From Streptomyces rishiriensis (GTDB taxonomy: Bacteria; Actinomycetota; Actinomycetes; Streptomycetales; Streptomycetaceae): a stretch of DNA of 64,000 nt. This document shows, in pieces, positions 8,477 through 16,308 of this stretch (position 1 is the first letter of the stretch; the number at the start of each line of letters is the position of its first letter). Both the position numbers and the translations under genes were made by a program. The notes beneath the pieces were generated by a model. That model saw nothing but the letters and a program-made list of their open reading frames with translations, made no database searches and was not told where the DNA came from. Location of the stretch: positions 124,001-188,000 of the forward strand of contig NZ_BEWA01000006.1 of NCBI RefSeq assembly GCF_003112535.1, given 5' to 3'.

Positions 8477-9309
8477 CAGCTCTTCACCGCCCCGGCGAGC
8501 ATGCCGCCCGTGATCCGCCGCTGGATGAGCGCGAAGACGACCAGCGAGGGCAGAGTGGCGAGGAACGCGGCGGCGGCCAGCGGTCCGAGGTCGGCCGCCC
8601 CCTCGGCGCCGATGAAGTGGGTCAGCACGACCGGCAGCGTCTGTTTCTCAGGCGTTTTCAGCAACACCAGCGCGAAGAAGAACTCGTTCCACGCCGTGAT
8701 GAACGCGAACAGCGCCGTCGCCACGATGCCGGGCGCGAGCAGCGGCGCGGTCACCGAGACGAGCGTCCGCAGCCGGCCCGCGCCGTCGATCGCCGCCGCC
8801 TCCTCCAGTTCGACGGGGACGGCCCGGACGTAGCCGACGAGCATCCACAGCGCGAACGGCAGCGACCACACCACGTACACCATCACCAGTCCCGGTACGG
8901 AGTCGATCAGCCGCAGTTCCTTCAGCACCAGGAACAGCGGGATGATCACCAGCACGAACGGAAACGCCTGGCTGACCACCACCCACCCGGACGCGGCCCG
9001 CGCGAGCAGGGTTCGCCGGCGGGCCATGACGTACGCCATCGGCGTGGCGAGCGCGACGGCGATCACGGCGGCGCTCAGCGCGGCGGACAGCGAGTTGAAC
9101 GCGGCGTGCAGCAGCGGCTGTTCGTCGAAGGCCTGGCGGAAGTTGGCGAGGGTGGGATTCTTCGGGATCCAGGTGGGGTGCAGGCTGCCCAGTTCGCGGG
9201 GCGGCTTGAACGCGACGGAGAGAAGCCACAGGGACGGGAAGACGAGAAAGGCGAGGTAGGCGAGCAGGGCCGTGTACTGGCCGGCGCGGACTGCGGGGCG
9301 GGTCCTCAT
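8476..9309 (-). CDS. Carbohydrate ABC transporter permease (MalG type)
   Basis: A 277-residue membrane protein with six predicted helices. The EAA loop that contacts the ATPase reads EAAAIDGAGRLRTLVSV and is followed by APLLAPGIVATALF, as in MalG/UgpE proteins. The ATG start at 9309 overlaps the stop of the upstream permease by four bases (ATGA), and its own stop overlaps the lipoprotein start by one base, so the three genes are translationally coupled. Longer in-frame openings to the left are shadows of the partner permease gene. It forms the channel with the next gene's product. Confidence 0.9.
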   Translation of the reverse strand: MRTRPAVRAGQYTALLAYLAFLVFPSLWLLSVAFKPPRELGSLHPTWIPKNPTLANFRQAFDEQPLLHAAFNSLSAALSAAVIAVALATPMAYVMARRRTLLARAASGWVVVSQAFPFVLVIIPLFLVLKELRLIDSVPGLVMVYVVWSLPFALWMLVGYVRAVPVELEEAAAIDGAGRLRTLVSVTAPLLAPGIVATALFAFITAWNEFFFALVLLKTPEKQTLPVVLTHFIGAEGAADLGPLAAAAFLATLPSLVVFALIQRRITGGMLAGAVKS

Positions 9310-10241
9310 GCTCCGTCGCCTCCCCTGATCCGGCCCACCAGGAAGAGGGCCAGGAACACCGAGACCACCGCGACCATCACGCAGCCCATGGCCGCCGCGT
9401 AGCCGAACTGTCCGTAGCGGAAGGCCTCTTCGTAGGCGAAGAGCATGGGCAGCCGGGTGCGTCCGCCGGGTCCGCCGTTGGTCAGCACGTACACCAGGGC
9501 GAAGCTGTTGAAGTTCCAGATGAAGTCGAGCGCCGTGATGGCGAGGGCGACGGGTCTGAGCGCCGGCCAGGTGACGGCGCGGAAGCGGCGCCAGGCGCCC
9601 GCGCCGTCCACGGCGGCCGCTTCGCGCAGTTCGGGCGGGGTGTTCTGCAGGCCGGCGAGCAGGGTGACCGTCGTCTGCGGCATGCCCGCCCACACGCCCA
9701 CGACGATCACCGCCGGCAGCGCGGTCGCGAGCCCGCTGAGCCAGTCCCGTCCGTCGCCCAGGCCGAGGTCGTGCAGGGTCTCGTTGAGGATGCCGGCGTC
9801 CGGGTTGTAGACGAGCCGCCACATGACGCCGACGACGACCTCGGGCATCGCCCAGGGGACGATGGCCAGGGCGCGGGCCGGCCAGCGCAGCCGCAGGTCC
9901 TGGTCGAGCAACAGGGCGAGGCCGAGCGCCAGGAGGAACTGCAGGGCCGTCACGGCGACCGCCCAGAGGAGTCCGATCCGGAACGACTCCCAGAACAGCG
10001 TGTCCCGGAGCAGGTCGGAGAAGTTGAGGGCCCCGATCCATCGCGTGGGCTCGGTGCGGCCCGACTGCGCGTCGGTGAACGCGAGCAGGATGCCGTACAG
10101 CAGCGGGCCGACGCTCAGCACCAGGATGGGGAGGAGGGCCGGCAGGACGAGGAACCACGCGCCGCGGTCGGCGACGCCGTGCGGCGCTCCGCCGCCGGAC
10201 ACCGGGCGCACCGGCCGTCTCCTCTCGGTCGCCGACGTCAC
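9306..10241 (-). CDS. Carbohydrate ABC transporter permease (MalF type)
   Basis: A 311-residue multi-spanning permease, first gene of the sugar importer operon. It has a hydrophobic first helix FLVLPALLPILVLSVGPLL, a MalF-like periplasmic loop, and the EAA loop EAAAVDGAGAWRRFRAV. The GTG start at 10241 is preferred because AAGGGGGA lies about 8 bases upstream and the protein then starts with a short basic N-terminus before helix 1; in-frame sequence further upstream reads as promoter DNA. Divergent from the APH-like kinase gene; the 229-bp gap between them should hold both promoters. Confidence 0.88.
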   Translation of the reverse strand: MTSATERRRPVRPVSGGGAPHGVADRGAWFLVLPALLPILVLSVGPLLYGILLAFTDAQSGRTEPTRWIGALNFSDLLRDTLFWESFRIGLLWAVAVTALQFLLALGLALLLDQDLRLRWPARALAIVPWAMPEVVVGVMWRLVYNPDAGILNETLHDLGLGDGRDWLSGLATALPAVIVVGVWAGMPQTTVTLLAGLQNTPPELREAAAVDGAGAWRRFRAVTWPALRPVALAITALDFIWNFNSFALVYVLTNGGPGGRTRLPMLFAYEEAFRYGQFGYAAAMGCVMVAVVSVFLALFLVGRIRGGDGA

Positions 10242-10406
10242 GAAAGGGTCCCCCTTCCCGCGGCTGCGACGGGCTCCGCCATGGTCGTGAACGTGCCGTA
10301 CGCCGTCAAGACACCATGCGCGCGATCCCGTCCGTGCGAATGCGACACTGGCCCTCGGATGGCCGGATCCCGATGCCGTCCGGTGGGCCGGGCAGAACAG
10401 GGCCGG

Positions 10407-10450
10407 GCAGGGCGTGCAGCCGGGCCGAGCAGGGCGTGCGGCCGGGCGGA
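10407..10450. repeat. Two 22-bp direct repeats before the APH-like gene
   Basis: Two adjacent 22-bp copies, each starting GCAGGGCGTGC, differ at two or three positions. They end about 20 bp before the start codon of the kinase-like gene, so they lie in its promoter or leader. Confidence 0.7.
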
Positions 10451-10470
10451 GAACGACACGGAGGCGGACG

Positions 10471-11334
10471 ATGGACGAGGCACGGGCGCGCGACGTACTG
10501 GCCGCGACGGGAGTGCTGCCCGGTCCGGCGGCCGACGCGCGGCTGCTCGCCCTGGGTGAGAACGCGGTGTTCGCCGCCGGCGACCTGGTGGTGAAGGTGG
10601 GGCGCGACGCCGAACTCCTCGACCGGGCCCGGCGCGAGCTGGACATCGCGGCGTGGCTCGCCGACGCGGGCGTCCCCGCGGTGCGGGCGGCCGCGCCGGA
10701 TCCGCTGCTGTCCGAAGGGCTTCCGGTGACGGTGTGGCACCGGCTGCCCGACCCGGTCCGGCCTGCCGGGCCGCGGGATCTGGCCGAACTGCTGCGCCTG
10801 GTGCACTCGTTGCCCGTCCCGTCCTTCGGCCTGCCGCCGCGCGACCTGCTGTCCGGGGTGGAGCGCTGGCTGCGGCTCGCCGGTGACGCCGTCGATCCGG
10901 CGGACGCCGCGTATCTGCGGGAGCGTCGCGACGGCTATGCGGCGGCGGCCGCCGCGCTCACCCCGCAGCTGGCGCCGGGTCCGATCCACGGGGACGCGCT
11001 GCCCCGCAATGTGCACGTCGGGCCCGACGGCCCCGTCCTGGTCGACCTGGAGACCGTCTCCGCCGATCTGCGCGAGCACGACCTGGTGGTGATGGCGCTC
11101 TCCCGCGACCGGTACGGCCTGCCCGCCTCGGACTACGACGCGTTCACCGAGGCGTACGGCTGGGACGTGCGGGAGTGGGCGGGCTGCGACGTCCTGCGGG
11201 GCGCACGCGAGACCGCGAGCTGCGCCTGGGTCGCCCAGCACGCGCCCACGAACCCCGAGGCGCTCGCGGAATTCCGACGCCGGGTGGCGTCGCTGCGGGA
11301 CGGAGACGAGGAGGTGCGGTGGTATCCGTTCTGA
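10471..11334 (+). CDS. Phosphotransferase of the APH/choline-kinase fold
   Basis: A 287-residue cytoplasmic kinase-fold protein. The catalytic loop reads IHGDALPRNV, with His173 and Asp175 intact and Asn at the expected place; the metal-binding Asp192 follows in VDLETVSADL. An N-lobe Lys is visible in DLVVKVGRD. These residues suggest an active small-molecule phosphotransferase. Actinobacteria hold many such genes and most do not confer aminoglycoside resistance, so the substrate is left open. Start: ATG with GGAGGCGG four bases upstream. Single gene, divergent from the sugar importer. Confidence 0.8.
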   Translation: MDEARARDVLAATGVLPGPAADARLLALGENAVFAAGDLVVKVGRDAELLDRARRELDIAAWLADAGVPAVRAAAPDPLLSEGLPVTVWHRLPDPVRPAGPRDLAELLRLVHSLPVPSFGLPPRDLLSGVERWLRLAGDAVDPADAAYLRERRDGYAAAAAALTPQLAPGPIHGDALPRNVHVGPDGPVLVDLETVSADLREHDLVVMALSRDRYGLPASDYDAFTEAYGWDVREWAGCDVLRGARETASCAWVAQHAPTNPEALAEFRRRVASLRDGDEEVRWYPF

Positions 11335-11453
11335 TCCGCGTACTGCGGGAGTGGCGCACCGCCGCTCGGCCCGGGCAGAGCGCCCCTGGCGCATCCGCCG
11401 GAAGCTGAAGGCTCCGGACCGAGCGCCGACAGCCGGCGCCGACAGCCGGCGGC

Positions 11454-11550
11454 GGCTGACGGCTGACGGCTGACGGCTGACGGCTGACGGCTGACGGCTA
11501 CGGCTGACGGCTGACGGCTGACGGCTGACGGCTGACGGCTGACGGCTGAC
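11454..11550. repeat. Array of 13 heptamers GGCTGAC with one 6-bp variant
   Basis: Six copies of GGCTGAC, one shortened copy GGCTAC, then seven more copies. The array lies between two convergent genes (APH-like and exonuclease). Each unit carries TGA, and a 7-bp period puts stops in all plus-strand frames. A second array of about 12-bp units (CTCGTCTCTCATC type) follows at 11559-11612. Confidence 0.92.
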
Positions 11551-11669
11551 GGCAGCAGCTCGTCTCTCATCCCTCGTCTCTCATCCCTCGTCACTCGTCC
11601 CTCGTCCCTCGGTGCGGCCCGCACTCCGGGCTCGACTTGGCAGGCGGCAGAGGGGCCACAGGCGGGACC

Positions 11670-12392
11670 TCAGGCGGGGTTCGTGGCCGGCGAGCGCATC
11701 GGCCAGGCGCCGTCCACCACGGCGTCCGCGTCCCCCTTGCGGCGCAGGAAGCTCTGGAAGTCCGCCGCCCATTCGGCATACCACTCGATCTGGCGGCGGT
11801 GCAGCTCCGCCGGGCCGAGCGACGCGACCTTGGGGTGGCGGACGGCTATGGCGCAGGCCAGGCGGGCCGCGGCCAGGGCGTCGGCGGAGGCGTCGTGGGC
11901 CGACTCCAGAGGGACGCCGTACTCGGCGCAGACCGCTTCGAGGTTGCGCTTGCCGCGCCGGTAACGGTCGACCGAGCGGTCGATGGTGTACGGGTCGACG
12001 ACCGGCGCCGGGTCGAGGCCGCCCAGGCGGTCGCTCAGGGACGGCAGACCGTGGCGGCGCAGCTCGGCGGAGAGAAGCGTGAGGTCGAAGGCTGCGTTGT
12101 AGGCCACGACCGGGACGCCGGTGCGCCAGTAGCCGGTGAGGACGTCCGCGAGCGCGTCCGCCACCCGGTCGGCGGGGGCGCCCTCGGCGGCGGCCCGCTC
12201 GTTGCTGATGCCGTGCACCGCGACCGCGTCGGCCGGGATCTCGACGCCCGGATCCGCGAGCCACTCCCGGTGGCCCAGGACCTGCCCGTCCCTGACCTCG
12301 ATCACGGCTCCCGTGACGATGCGCGCCTCGCGCGGGTCCGTCCCGGTCGTCTCCAGGTCGAAGCCGATCAGCAGCTCCTGGTACCAGGCCAT
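11670..12392 (-). CDS. DEDDh 3'-5' exonuclease (DnaQ/epsilon-like)
   Basis: A 240-residue cytoplasmic nuclease domain protein. The four metal-binding acidic residues and the His of the DEDDh class are visible: FDLETTG near the N-terminus, YNAAFDLTLL in the middle, and AHDASADA towards the end. Such proteins trim DNA or RNA 3' ends; a stand-alone domain like this is not evidence for a polymerase proofreading subunit. Two ATG codons lie in tandem; the second is used here because AAGGGGGG sits 5 bases before it, the first having only 2 bases of spacing. Lies 131 bp downstream of the HEPN gene, same strand. Confidence 0.85.
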   Translation of the reverse strand: MAWYQELLIGFDLETTGTDPREARIVTGAVIEVRDGQVLGHREWLADPGVEIPADAVAVHGISNERAAAEGAPADRVADALADVLTGYWRTGVPVVAYNAAFDLTLLSAELRRHGLPSLSDRLGGLDPAPVVDPYTIDRSVDRYRRGKRNLEAVCAEYGVPLESAHDASADALAAARLACAIAVRHPKVASLGPAELHRRQIEWYAEWAADFQSFLRRKGDADAVVDGAWPMRSPATNPA

Positions 12393-12523
12393 CATGGCCC
12401 CCCTTCTCGGTGGTGCTTCCCCCAGTGGTCTCCACCCTCGCATGCGCCACTGACAATCAGAGGATCGCGTTCCGCACGCGCGGCCGCGACCCCGCGCGCA
12501 GCCCTGGGGACGGGCAGGTCGAT

Positions 12524-13762
12524 TCAGGACACCGGCCGCGAATCCGCCCAGGCGAGTTCGAACTCCTCTCGATACGCCGCGAAAAGTCCGCCTTCACCCA
12601 CCTCGCCCGACTTGACCACCCGGTTGCCGCCCCGCAGCACCAGCACCGGCGCCTCCATGCCGCGCATCCGCCGCAGATAGGACTGGATCACGGCGATGCC
12701 GTCGGTGCCGTCGCCGTCGACGAGGTAGGCGGTGAAGCGGGGCGTCTCGTCGTACACCTGGATCTGGAAGGCCCCCGGGTCGCGCAGCCGGGCGCGGACC
12801 CGGCGCATGTGCAGGATGTTCATTTCCACGGCCCGGCTCAACTCTCCCCGCTTCATGCCGAGTTCGCGCTCGCGGCGTTTGACGGCGCTGGAGGCGGGGT
12901 TGAGGAAGAGCAGCCGGACGCGGGCGCCGCCCTCGGCGAGGCGGACCAGCCGGCGGCCGGAGAAGTTCTGCACGAGCAGGTTGAGGCCGATGCCGATGGC
13001 GTCGATGCGGCGGGAGCCGTCGAAGATGTCCTCGGCGGGGAACTGGCGCAGCAGCCGCACCCGGTCGGTGTGGACGGCGACCACGTCCGCGTACCGGTCG
13101 CCGACGAGGTCCTCGACGGCGTCCACGGGCAGCCTGCGCGCGGAGGGCACGTCGCCGCTGGTGCCGAGCATCTCCAGCAGCCGTGCGGAGGCCCGTTCGG
13201 CCTGGCTCAGCACCGCCTCGGACAGGGCGCGGTTGCGCGAGACGACGTTGCGGGTCACCTCCAGCTCGTCCAGCGCGAGTTCGACGTCCCGGCGGTCGTC
13301 GAAGTACGGCTCGAAGCAGGGCCAGTGCTGCACCATCAGCTCGCGCAGCTGGGGCAGGGTGAGGAAGGAGATGACGTTGTCGTCGGCCGGGTCGAGCAGA
13401 TAGCCCTTGCGGCGGCTGACCTCGCGCACGGCGACCGCGCGCTGGACCCATTCCTGTCCGGCGGGCCCGGCCGCGGCGACCACCCACTCGTCGCCGTGAA
13501 CGGGTTCGTAGATGGGCCGCAGCACGGCGGCCACCACGGCGCGCAGGCGCTGCTCGACGAGGTTCAGCCAGATGTAGGCCCGGCCGGCCCGCTGGGCGCG
13601 GGTGCGGACCTCGCGCCAGGCGTCGGTGTCCCAGTCCAGCTCCGGTCCGATGGCGTTCGTCTCCATCGGCCGGGCCAGGGACACCGTGCCGGTCGGGACC
13701 TCTGCGGAGCCCCCCTCGTGACCCTCGTCACCAGGGGGCAGCTCCAGCCCTCCCGAGCCCAC
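12524..13762 (-). CDS. SAV2148-type HEPN domain protein
   Basis: About 412 residues, resembling the Streptomyces-wide family annotated as SAV2148 HEPN-domain proteins. Conserved features include a helical N-terminal part (residues about 35-240) with many Arg and Glu, and a C-terminal alpha/beta part containing VRLLFLNPASSAVKRRERELG and a phospholipase-D-like reading FTAYLVDGDGTDGIAVIQSYL. HEPN proteins are often nucleotide- or RNA-binding, but the role of this family is unknown. The GTG at 13762 is chosen over an upstream TTG because GGAAGGCGG precedes it and the product then begins at the family start. No toxin or antitoxin partner is adjacent. Confidence 0.75.
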   Translation of the reverse strand: MGSGGLELPPGDEGHEGGSAEVPTGTVSLARPMETNAIGPELDWDTDAWREVRTRAQRAGRAYIWLNLVEQRLRAVVAAVLRPIYEPVHGDEWVVAAAGPAGQEWVQRAVAVREVSRRKGYLLDPADDNVISFLTLPQLRELMVQHWPCFEPYFDDRRDVELALDELEVTRNVVSRNRALSEAVLSQAERASARLLEMLGTSGDVPSARRLPVDAVEDLVGDRYADVVAVHTDRVRLLRQFPAEDIFDGSRRIDAIGIGLNLLVQNFSGRRLVRLAEGGARVRLLFLNPASSAVKRRERELGMKRGELSRAVEMNILHMRRVRARLRDPGAFQIQVYDETPRFTAYLVDGDGTDGIAVIQSYLRRMRGMEAPVLVLRGGNRVVKSGEVGEGGLFAAYREEFELAWADSRPVS

Positions 13763-13864
13763 CCGCGCACCGCCTTCCGCTCCCCCGAGCTCTCCCCGTC
13801 CCAACGATCAAGGAAGGGTACTCCGGGAGCGGCGGGCGGTGCAGCCGGATGGACAGGTCGTTTC

Positions 13865-15211
13865 TCAACTACCGTCGGCGGGCTCACCGTTCTGCCCGGC
13901 GAGGGCGGCCGGCGTGAGCGGGTTCATGGCCGTGACGTCCCTGGGGACCAGCGAGAAGCCCTGCCAGTGGACCGGCATGGGCTGCTGGTCCTCGTCGCGC
14001 GCGATGTGGTGGAAGCCCACGTTCACCCAGGCCACGGGGTGGGTGAGGGACTGTCCGTCCACCCACTTGTCGACGGAGTAACCGTGCAGCGGGGAGCCGC
14101 AGTTGCGCACGTTGTTGCTGGCGTACTGCTCGCACTGGTTGTACTGGGTGAAGTAGACGTCGTGCCGGGTGAAGGCGCGTCCGGAGTACTTCGTGGTGGC
14201 GCCGGGGACGAGCTCGTAGGAGCGGGCGTGGCCGTCCTTGTTCTTGCCGGTGGCGCTGACCACGCGCCACCAGCGCATGTTCTTGGCGTCGCCCGCGAGT
14301 TCCTTGGCGACGACGGTGCGCGTGGTCTTGGCGGTCGGGCCCTGCTGTCCGCCGGCGGGCGGGCTGACCACCGAGTCGTACTGCTCCACCTTGGCGGCCG
14401 AGTTGCCGTCCAGGCCGAAGTCGAGCCGCCAGAAGACGTTGTGGCTGTGGCTGGTGGCGTAGGCCTTGGCACCCTTCCCCAGGGGCCAGCCGCGGCCGTC
14501 GCCGGCGTCGTAGTCGACGGGCGAGAGGCTGCCGGTGGCGCCGATGTTCATGTTGATCGCGCCGTCGTCGGAGAAGCGCCACTCGGTGATGTACTCGTAC
14601 CAGCCGACCTTGTTGACGGTGTACACGAGCAGGTCCTTGCCCTGGGCCTGGAAGACCTTGTTGCCCGTGTCGGCCTCCATGCGGTAGGCGTGGCCCCGCG
14701 CGCGCGTGGTGGTGCACAGGCCCTTGACGTTGGGGTTGTCGGAGAACGACTCGGGGACCTTGACCGTCTTGATGGTGCCGCCGGGGCACTCGGCGGGGGC
14801 CATGTTCACGAGGCCGGAGCCGAAGTTGTAGTCGGTGATGTCGTTGTACTCGTTCTTGCCGTCGTCGTACGGCACGTGGATCTGGGCGATCTTGGCGCTG
14901 TTGAGGACTCTGATCGGCTTGGTCTCGCCGGGCGGCTGGTAGGAGATCTTCTCCAGGACCAGGCCGGACTTGGCCTCGAAGCGCCAGCACATGCGCCAGG
15001 TGGTGCCGGTGGAGAGCTTCTGCTCGATGTGGTAGGCGGCGCTGCAGTCGGCCGCCGCCGCGGGGGCGGCCTTCGGCCGGGCGGCGGCCGGACCGGCGCC
15101 GGTGGTCGCGCCGGCGGCCAGGGCGGCCACCGAGAGGCCGACGACGGCCCCCTTGCGGACACGGCTGACGCCCCGCGGCCGGAGGCCGCCGATCGGATCG
15201 GGAACGCGCAT
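13865..15211 (-). CDS. Secreted copper amine oxidase, catalytic-domain subunit
   Basis: A 448-residue exported protein with a basic/hydrophobic signal region (residues about 1-45) that matches only the catalytic domain of copper amine oxidases, which oxidise primary amines to aldehydes with H2O2 and NH3. Visible landmarks in order: GLVLEKISYQPPGE and IHVPYDD; a likely base Asp127; VGWYEYITEW, where Tyr205 would become the topaquinone cofactor; SHSHNVFWRLDFGLDG with copper ligands His255 and His257; and VGFHHIARDEDQQPMP with the third ligand His401 or His402. Trp204 stands where Asn is normal before the cofactor Tyr. The small N2/N3 domains are absent here but appear to be encoded by the gene 77 bp upstream. 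The ATG follows AAAGGAG. Confidence 0.82.
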   Translation of the reverse strand: MRVPDPIGGLRPRGVSRVRKGAVVGLSVAALAAGATTGAGPAAARPKAAPAAAADCSAAYHIEQKLSTGTTWRMCWRFEAKSGLVLEKISYQPPGETKPIRVLNSAKIAQIHVPYDDGKNEYNDITDYNFGSGLVNMAPAECPGGTIKTVKVPESFSDNPNVKGLCTTTRARGHAYRMEADTGNKVFQAQGKDLLVYTVNKVGWYEYITEWRFSDDGAINMNIGATGSLSPVDYDAGDGRGWPLGKGAKAYATSHSHNVFWRLDFGLDGNSAAKVEQYDSVVSPPAGGQQGPTAKTTRTVVAKELAGDAKNMRWWRVVSATGKNKDGHARSYELVPGATTKYSGRAFTRHDVYFTQYNQCEQYASNNVRNCGSPLHGYSVDKWVDGQSLTHPVAWVNVGFHHIARDEDQQPMPVHWQGFSLVPRDVTAMNPLTPAALAGQNGEPADGS

Positions 15212-15288
15212 GAGGACACGACTCCTTTGCCTCCCCGCGTGGGAGACACGTCGGAAAACGGAACTGGGAGGTGGGGCTGCGGGTCGGT

Positions 15289-16119
15289 TCAGCCGGTGAG
15301 CCGGGCGACCTTGCGGGTGCTGAGGTCGACGACCAGGGACCGGGTGTCGATCCACGGGCCGTTCTTGACCTTCGTCAGCAGCCGCGCGCAGCGGTGCTCC
15401 CCGCACTTGTCGAGGACGGCGGGTTCGGCGCCCGGCACCGCCCGGTAGACCATGCTGGCGAGCTGCAGCTGGTCCGGGGAGGTGAGCTCCTTGCCGGTGG
15501 CGTCCTTGTAGTCCGCCTTGAGGCCCGCGCCGAGCGGGTCGGCGATGAGCAGCTGGGCGACCTCGGTCTGCTCGGCGGGGCCGAGCGGCGGCTGGACGCC
15601 GTGCTGGACGCCGGTGGCCTCGACCTTGCCGGTGTCGAGGTTGACGGTCTTGGTGAGCAAGGTGTCGTTGCGGTAGTCGTAGAACGACACCTCCGCGCGC
15701 CGCGGGGCGTCGGGTTCGTCCACCTCGTCGGCCCGGGGCTCGGCGAGGTCCACGCCGAGACGCTGGGGGCCGCGGTCGCCGTCCACGTCCTGGGCGGCGT
15801 CGAACTGCTGCCGGCTGAGCGCGATCCGCTCCACGCGCGCGGTCTCGTCGTCGGTCAGCGGGTCACGGCCGTGCCCCCTGTCGCCCTCGGCGGGCGCCCC
15901 TTCGACGACGCCGGGCCCCACGGCCCCCGCCGCGTCGGCCTGCCGCCCGGCCGCCTGCCCGGCGCTCCGTCCGGCGCCCGGCCCTCCGCTGCCGCCTCCC
16001 TTGTCGTCCGCCCCCGCCGTGCCCGGCAGGGTGATCCCCACCATCACGGCCGTCGCGGCCACCGCAATGGCCGTCCCCGCCACCACCTTGCCCAGGTGGC
16101 GGCGCACCGTCGTGCGCAC
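15289..16119 (-). CDS. Secreted protein resembling the N2-N3 domains of copper amine oxidase
   Basis: A 276-residue protein with an N-terminal signal region (MRTTVRRHLGK then a hydrophobic stretch to about residue 37) and a Gly/Ala-rich linker (40-80). The remainder follows the order of copper amine oxidase N2-N3 domains: RDPLTDDETARV (compare HPL-T-E), RRAEVSFYDYRNDT, a beta strand TVNLDTGKVEA, then HGVQPPLGPAEQTEVAQLL and IADPLGAGLK. These match the usual sequence pattern from the end of N2 into N3. No catalytic residues are expected or found. It is transcribed just ahead of the catalytic-domain gene. Two Cys near 239 and 244 may form a small disulfide loop. Often such genes are labelled only as Tat-signal proteins. 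Confidence 0.68.
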   Translation of the reverse strand: MRTTVRRHLGKVVAGTAIAVAATAVMVGITLPGTAGADDKGGGSGGPGAGRSAGQAAGRQADAAGAVGPGVVEGAPAEGDRGHGRDPLTDDETARVERIALSRQQFDAAQDVDGDRGPQRLGVDLAEPRADEVDEPDAPRRAEVSFYDYRNDTLLTKTVNLDTGKVEATGVQHGVQPPLGPAEQTEVAQLLIADPLGAGLKADYKDATGKELTSPDQLQLASMVYRAVPGAEPAVLDKCGEHRCARLLTKVKNGPWIDTRSLVVDLSTRKVARLTG

Positions 16120-16308
16120 AATCTCCCCCTACTCCCCCTGATGCCCGGGAGTACGTCTGCCCCACTGGTTCGGCACACGTCATATGTCGGCGTATGCACC
16201 GGTCATTTGGTAAGAGGGGCGTAAGTCACAGGTGGTTCCATCAGTTTCCTGGAGACTCGAAGCCGAGGCGCCCCCACCGGGGGTCCAACACCTGGAAGAG
16301 TCGTGTCC

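Noticed and set aside
8476..10158. Single 560-codon minus-strand gene covering both sugar permeases
   Set aside because: The 5' half is an out-of-frame reading of the MalF-type gene. Four-base overlaps show two separate permease genes.
12410..15448. 1012-codon plus-strand frame across the exonuclease, HEPN and amine oxidase genes
   Set aside because: It crosses three real minus-strand genes and their gaps, has no family features and is Gly/Val/Asp/His-rich antisense sequence.
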